A stretch of DNA of 64,000 nt from Strobilurus pachycystidiatus (taxonomy: Eukaryota; Basidiomycota; Agaricomycetes; Agaricales; Physalacriaceae), in NCBI GenBank assembly GCA_019915135.1, contig JAHLMK010000004.1, forward strand, positions 2,852,001 through 2,916,000, given 5' to 3'. This document shows, piece after piece, positions 59,208 through 64,000 of the stretch. The first letter of the stretch is position 1; the number at the start of each line of letters is the position of its first letter. Under the pieces are notes generated by a model that worked only from the letters and a program-made list of their open reading frames with translations, was not told the DNA's origin and did not search any database. The position numbers and the translations under genes are program-made.

Positions 59208-60308
59208 TCACTCCAGTCCCGCGCCAAAACCCTGCTCTTGCAGTGTCTGGGCGAGATCCTCCCGTTCCTCGTTGCTGAGACTTTCTACGAGACCTTTAAC
59301 GGACTCGTGCCTCTCCGTGCAATTCCTCGCGAAGTGCCCGGATTTCCCGCAGTTATAGCATTTTAACGAGGCCGCGCCTCGCCTTCTATCGATGCTCATG
59401 GGTTCGCCCTTCCCTCCATAGGTGATTCCCAAAGCTGGGGGGTTGTTGATTACCGTCGTAGTACTGGGACGTGGGAAGGTTTTGGGGGTGAATGGGGCAG
59501 GGTTTTTATATCCCTGGGTGGGGGCCATGCCTCGGTTGGCGTCGAATCGGGTGGCAAACTTCTTGTACTCGTCGTACGTCTCAGGGATGTTCTCCATCTC
59601 GGTGATTCGTTCGACCAGGGAGGAATCCAACTGATGGCGCAGGAGGGAGATAAGGGCGTCGTCGTTGAAACCGGTGTTGGCCTTGTACTCTTCGAAATCG
59701 ATGAAGAAGGACTGGGTGTCCTGTCCCTTCCTCTGTTTCAACTTCTTGATCTCCTCCTGGGCGATCATTTTCGAGTTGGTCCCTCCGAAGGCCCTTTTCA
59801 AGGCTTCCTTAAAGTCCGTATAAGTGGGGTATGGGTCCTCTCCTTTCTCGTAGAGGGCGGTCTGTGTACTGGCCTACTTAATAACGGCGGGCCCCTCGGT
59901 CATGTACGATAGCGCGGCGAACACTCTGTTGCGCGCGTTTTTGTAGGCTCGAGGTTCGGAGGCGAAGAGGATGTGGAGTTGGGAGAAGAACGGCTCAATG
60001 CTGTCCGCCTTCCCACTGAACTTGGCTGGGGTCCCGAAGCGCGCCTTGGATGCGCGATGTTGCGCGGCTTGCGCCTGTGCTTGGGACGCGGCCAGTTGGA
60101 CGCTGCTGAGCTCGGCAGTGCGTTGGAGGAGCTGAGCGTGGAGGTTCGCAACCTCGTGGCTCCTGTTGATCTCGTCCTGCACGATGGTAGTAATGCGTTG
60201 GTTCAGGCTGTCGAGGGCCGTTCCTATGCCGCTGAACATGCTGTGCAGCTCTCTCTGCTCGTTGGTGGGCTCGATGGCCGGGGGCATGTGGGCGTCTTCG
60301 GTGCTCAA
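59208..60308 (-). pseudogene. Gag of the family C chromovirus with an in-frame stop
   Basis: Starts MSTEDAHMPPAIEP at 60308. A coiled-coil-like segment (about 60200-60060) precedes the capsid-like part (FSGKADSIEPFFSQL). TAG at 59874-59876 ends the first frame. The same frame continues with FKEALKRAFGGTNS, FFIDFEEYKANTGFND and a CX2CX4HX4C knuckle (CYNCGKSGHFARNC, near 59360-59320), to a stop at 59208-59210. It overlaps the start of pol by 4 nt. Confidence 0.88.
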
Positions 60309-60350
60309 TGCTCATAGTCGTTGGGTCGTTGGGTGGGGAGAGAACCGTAT

Positions 60351-60769
60351 TGTCAGCGTCGGGCCTATTCGTCTGTAGCGAGGGCGCACGAGGCAACAAC
60401 TGGAGAGCGGTGTAAGAGGTAGTGTATTGAATCCCGGGGGAAAGACAACGGTTCTCTGAAGAACTACTCTACTGACTACTGACCCTTTTATACATTTCCC
60501 GACGCCCGACGCCCGATGGGCGCGGGTGCGCTTATCTGACTCATTCCCGAGTCATCGCACGAGTCATCGCGCCATCCCGCCTGTGATTGGTCGGGAGCGC
60601 GCCCTATCCCGCCCGATTCCGCTTTCCCATCGGCCGAGCTCCGCCACCATGTGCTACCAGCGGACGACCATCGGATAGATCCCGACGATGGGCGCGATAG
60701 CGTCGCTCCCGCCCGCACGGACGCCGTCCTCGCTTGGCGCGGCGCTTGTGGCGCAGTCAAGTCATGACA
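60351..60769 (-). repeat. Family C 5' LTR
   Basis: TGTCAGCGTC to AAGTCATGACA on the plus strand, intact TG...CA ends, 419 bp. Gag begins 43 nt inside it. Confidence 0.9.
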
Positions 60770-62589
60770 GAATACGCCAAAATCGGTAGGTTAAGACTCG
60801 AATCAAAAGCCTAATTCTAATGCATAGAATCTCTAGATTCGAATACTTCTGCATCTGACAATGAACAGCTCGCAGACCACATCGCCTTATCAGCCTCAAC
60901 GGCTGAATACTCCCCTTATCCTAATAAGACATTGATGCTCTTGGATATTATCGACAACCTGCCTCGTCTCCGGCTTTCATCCAGTCATGTCCGTTTGATG
61001 CTTTGGCTGCTTTGAGAGCTCGGCATCAAGGATGTTCCATCATACGACAAATTCTGTGCTCTACAAACTAGTCTCGGAGCACTCTGTGGCAGTACTCCCA
61101 AGCCGGTAACATCGACCTTTGGCAACCACTTCCATGTCAACGATATCCGAGAGACTATTGCGCGTGACTTGTCCAATCCTGAGGTGGCTAAGCACCTCCA
61201 CTTCTATCCTGAGGACACCGGTGGACGAGTATCTGAAATTTGGCAGGCTGAACGTTGGAAGGAGTTTGCCCCTCAGCAACTTACGCCATGTTTGCTCGCG
61301 GTCTTCGTCAGTTCTATATCAATGAGATTGCTCAGTTACACGATGGCCGATATGTAATCCCGACGAACTGGATACTTTACAAGAGCGAAGTACATTCGGA
61401 TATGCATTTCATCGATACTGCTGCCGGTGGCTGGTCTATACTTCCAGACCTTCACCGAATCAAGGCCACGGAGCTGGAGTTCAACTACTTTGATGTAACC
61501 TCCCGCACGGGCTCGACCGTCTTTCCATGGAAGCCAGGTACATGTTGGTCGCTTGCTGATAACGCTTTGTCTAAACACTCTGATATAGATCAAATTGTAC
61601 CGTGCATGCCGAATGATCTGCGAACATTAGCAGATGGCGAAGATCTTTATGTTGTGTTTGTTCCCGCGTGGGGAGATGATGTCTCCGGTAATAAGTCCAA
61701 GCAGTACAACAAGCATCTCAACATCTATACTTCGAACGGATGTCTCCCTGGACGACTGTTACAGCAGGAATTCTTCGTGAAATTTTACTCCACTTCACCG
61801 AACGCTACATCTCATGAGCAGTACGCCGCCTTCTGGGATCAGGTCAAGTATGTCTCTTTGTTTGACACTGTACGAGTCACTCTGTCTAACCACTATCACA
61901 GAGAGACTCACACAAAGCCCATACGATGTTACAATGCGGCCATAAGACGTAAATGTCAAGTTATTCTTCGTACACCAGGTCTTCCTGCCGATAATCCTCA
62001 GCAATCTGAGGAAGCCTCTCATATTGGTGGTAACGGAAACCATCCCTGTCGTCGATGTCATATTGGTGGAGATCAACGGGAGAAAGAGTCAAACACGGTC
62101 TATCACAGTTATTATGAGGTACATATCCCGTTCTGAAGTCGTCCCCATCTCTGACTTGTTTATATAGCCTGGCAAACCTCGTAACAAGGTAGAGATTCAA
62201 GCTGAAATTCAAGCTCAAGTCAACACTGCTATGCATGGCGTCAAGAAGCACATGGAAGAGCGCCAGACCGACTCGGGAACTAAGGATAAATTTGCGCAAT
62301 ACTGGATTGATATCCTTCTTGCCAAAGCGCAAGCAATCAAGCAGAACACTCCCAATACACCTCTTGAGGATGTTGTGGCAGAACTGGCAAAGTGGTTCTG
62401 GGGCACTGCTAAGTGTCCTGGTTGTCACATCCAAAGGTTTCTCCGAAATTCCCCCGTCGTGCAGGCACCACTGCTGACTCATCACTTCGGGAATTGCCAC
62501 GACACCCTTATGGTAGCAGTGAGCACTAACATGAATGCCACGACACCCTTACTTATGTAGCATTGACACGTCTCTCCCCATTTCCTCGT

Positions 62590-63260
62590 GGCGGCAGCGC
62601 CCGGAACGCACTCACCAGTCTATTCCAGTCGACCACAAACTAAAGCCGAGCATGGACGGCGCAGAGCAGGTCATGGACCGGACAGTCGTGTCCCGCTACT
62701 GGGCAACAAGTTGAAGCAACGGCTGTGTCGACCCGTCACGATGCCAACTACGTCGTTGCCATCTTGGAAGGACGCGACATTTTCCGCGAAGCCGGCATGG
62801 CTACCTTGGATCAGGATACGGGGCGCATCATCCTCGTTCAGCCACCACAAGTCCTCGAGGTGTGTTCTAACCTAAGAATGCAGGTTGCGGAACATACGTG
62901 AATATGGCTCACCAGATCCAGATCCAGCTACACAACCCTGCACTTGATCTGGTCCCGGATACCTTCTTGTCGGCAGCGAGACATCAATTTTGCCGTCTGG
63001 AAAGCGGTCGGCGGGCGCGCCACTCACGGGAACTCTCGCTATAGCCTATTGAAGCGGGGCGCCATCTTGTGCTGGAAAATGTGACCTTGCCTGGGACTTC
63101 AGTGCCGAACCGAACGATGTCTATTGCGATGACACGTCGTCCTTCCAGATCGTGCAAGACCGAAGTGAGTAGTATCTGTTTCCTTTGGCAAACTGATTGA
63201 CCTGTCATTGGATAGTGAATACTATGTCTAGTATCGGTTAGTTTCCTCTGGGTCTGTATT
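62590..63260 (+). other. Possible distant copy of the NLR-upstream exons
   Basis: A GTGAGTAG donor near 63163 and an acceptor ATTGGATAG near 63216 follow an exon-like piece (WDFSAEPNDVYCDDTSSFQIVQDR, in pieces). Spacing and wording of the intron are like the GTGAGTGT...GGATAG intron in the exons upstream of NLR1 and NLR3. The similarity is short and may be chance. Confidence 0.25.
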
Positions 63261-63320
63261 TTGCAAAACCCACTGGCATGCAGGAAAGAGTACGTACCTT
63301 CGCCAGGTTGGTTTGCTCGC

Positions 63321-63572
63321 TGTTATGGTGATGTTGTTAGCAGCAATAGTTGGAAAATAGATGTGATTATTATTGCCTCGAGAAAAACCGAGGGCTTTTA
63401 TACTAATACAGGTAGACTAGAATGTTCTAAGCTGTGAGTAAGCTACGAGTCACTGTGACTCGATACTAAGTATGAGAATCTACGAGAAGATACGCGCCTA
63501 TGGCGCTGACTGATGATCCGACCCGAGGCGCGTCATGTAGACACGTCAGTCGGCTTGCTAATCCTTCCGACA
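63321..63572 (-). repeat. 3' LTR of a Ty1/Copia element (approximate)
   Basis: In element orientation it starts TGTCGGAAGG right after a GAGGGGGAG polypurine tract that follows the Pol stop. A TATAAAAG box lies near 63395-63402. The inner end is set at a TGTTATGG on the plus strand, but the 5' LTR lies outside the window, so this end is uncertain. Confidence 0.6.
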
Positions 63573-63579
63573 CTCCCCC

Positions 63580-64000
63580 TCATACCGAACTCAGTCCGAG
63601 AGCCTGAACAAATGGCTTGAACTTGAATGAGGCAAGCGCCTTCGTGAGAATGTCGGCGGTCATCTCTGCAGTGGGGCAGTAGACAACGTCTAAGGTACCA
63701 TCTCGTACCTGATCTCGAATGAAGTGGTAACGAATGTCAATATGTTTCGTTCGCGCGTGAAATTGACCGAGCTCTGCGTGTGTGAGTGCGACGGCAGACT
63801 GGTTATCGTTGTAGATGATGAATGGGAATGGAATGGGACCGATGAGCTCCGTGAGGAACTGCCTGTACCACAGGGCTTCCTTTGCGCAGTACGTGAGCGA
63901 GATATATTCGGCCTCTGTAGTCGAGAGCGCCGTGATTTCTTGTTGCTTCGATGACCAAGAAACGGTAGCGCCGTTCAAGATCAGAGCATATCCGGTGATG
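63580..64000 (-). pseudogene. Ty1/Copia Pol C-terminus (RNase H), cut by the window edge
   Basis: Minus-strand frame with VSWSSKQQEITALS, TTEAEYISLTYCAKE, YNDNQSAVALT, HARTKHIDIRYHFIRD and ADILTKAL, the standard end of Copia RNase H, closing at 63580. The visible part has no stop or shift, so the element may be intact beyond the window; labelled partial for that reason rather than shown to be dead. Confidence 0.88.

Larger units (their letters stand above)
53787..59211 (-). pseudogene. Pol of the family C chromovirus, frameshifted and interrupted
   Basis: Protease motif VVALIDSGATGAYV near 58760-58720. The frame shifts by one nucleotide near 58042, then reverse transcriptase follows with FFVKKKDGRLRPIQDYR, LDVRWGYNN and VYMDDILVF (57640 region). 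The solo LTR at 55761-57318 splits it after AKPLHSL. RNase H follows (IEVDASEFATGGVL), then integrase with the zinc-binding HHDTAIAGHPG and CNGCLDCQRTK and the DDE region (ISVDLIVELP, VISDRGGQF), and a chromodomain (WEVEKIVGHKKFRG, YLLKWKGYP). The chromodomain puts it among chromoviruses, which target chromatin marks. A further tail, ADIQAPALLRAYKR, lies beyond the second solo LTR (52930-52790). Confidence 0.9.
52367..60769 (-). mobile_element. Chromodomain Ty3/Gypsy retrotransposon (family C) with nested insertions
   Basis: LTRs of 419 bp at 52367-52785 and 60351-60769, flanked by the duplication GAATA (52362-52366, 60770-60774). Order on the minus strand: gag, protease, reverse transcriptase, RNase H, integrase, chromodomain. 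About a dozen LTR differences are visible by eye, so it is older than the family B insertion. A nonsense codon in gag, a frameshift in pol, and solo LTRs at 52936-53781 and 55761-57318 inactivate it. Confidence 0.93.
51785..62560 (+). pseudogene. Large transposon-type gene with zinc-finger N-terminus, split by a chromovirus
   Basis: Exon 1 is 51785-51815 (MPTKRKELPP); exon 2 starts at 51865 with a C2H2-like finger (VCKICHPNN, LSNHLKGAAH). Coding is interrupted at 52366 by the Gypsy element and resumes at 60775. The second half includes LDIIDNLPRLRLSSSHVRLM, DVPSYDKF, VNDIRETIARDL, FYPEDTGG, FYINEIAQL, a CRRCHIGG cysteine pair, and KFAQYWIDILLAKAQAI near 62290-62340. Proteins of this plan are widespread in agaricomycete genomes and repeat-associated; I suspect a Plavaka-like transposon but cannot confirm it. 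Besides the insertion there is a TGA at 61013-61015 and a 1-nt frameshift near 61288. Similarity ends about 62560. Confidence 0.6.

Noticed and set aside
1..64000. CRISPR array, prokaryotic operon or phage
   Set aside because: Introns, transposon families and NLR architecture are fungal; no direct-repeat/spacer pattern was seen. The regular 126-bp repeats code for TPRs.

Overview
This 64 kb window reads as nuclear DNA of a filamentous basidiomycete, most likely an agaricomycete. The signs are short (about 45-60 nt) GT-AG introns, KDZ transposase with CxC2 cysteine clusters, a hAT transposase, chromodomain Ty3/Gypsy and Ty1/Copia elements, and multi-exon NLR-type (STAND) genes. It is an accessory region dominated by repeats, with few ordinary genes.

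Layout. 1-5.7 kb: the edge of one gene, then a decayed KDZ transposase (minus) and a second KDZ N-terminal fragment. 5.9-8.3 kb: three compact minus-strand genes of unknown function, each of which splices to a clean frame, followed by a tRNA-like sequence with a Pol III T-run. 9.2-13.3 kb: a 708-bp hAT-type MITE, a truncated Gypsy 3' end with its LTR, and a hAT transposase pseudogene. 14.6-50.1 kb: a tandem array of three ~10-kb duplicons plus a short fourth piece. Each duplicon holds a minus-strand Ser/Arg/Pro-rich ORF, an array of exon-sized repeats, decayed plus-strand exons, and one plus-strand NLR gene. 50.7-51.5 kb: one two-exon gene. 51.8-62.6 kb: a large transposon-type gene split by a chromovirus that itself holds two solo LTRs, one of which contains a MITE-like insert. 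63.3 kb to the end: the 3' end of a Copia element.

The NLR array is the main biology. NLR1 (19758-24357) splices to an intact 1449-codon protein: a helical N-terminal domain, a degenerate nucleotide-binding unit (no Walker A lysine), an intact one (GGTGKT, LVIFDN, ALPIA), then 14 near-identical 42-residue TPR repeats. NLR2 is broken by a 41-nt deletion and a MITE. NLR3 is broken by an LTR element and a TAG codon. The three genes carry 14, 9 and 7 TPR repeats, as in a rapidly evolving recognition receptor family. Their role in immunity or allorecognition is inference.

The insertions can be ordered from perfect target-site duplications: GGAAGTAC and CTTGAGAA (MITE), GGCCA (LTR element in NLR3), GAATA (chromovirus), GCTTC and GAGAG (solo LTRs nested in the chromovirus). 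The element inside NLR3 has no recognisable pol, but carries a three-exon, 450-codon gene on the strand opposite to its own transcription.
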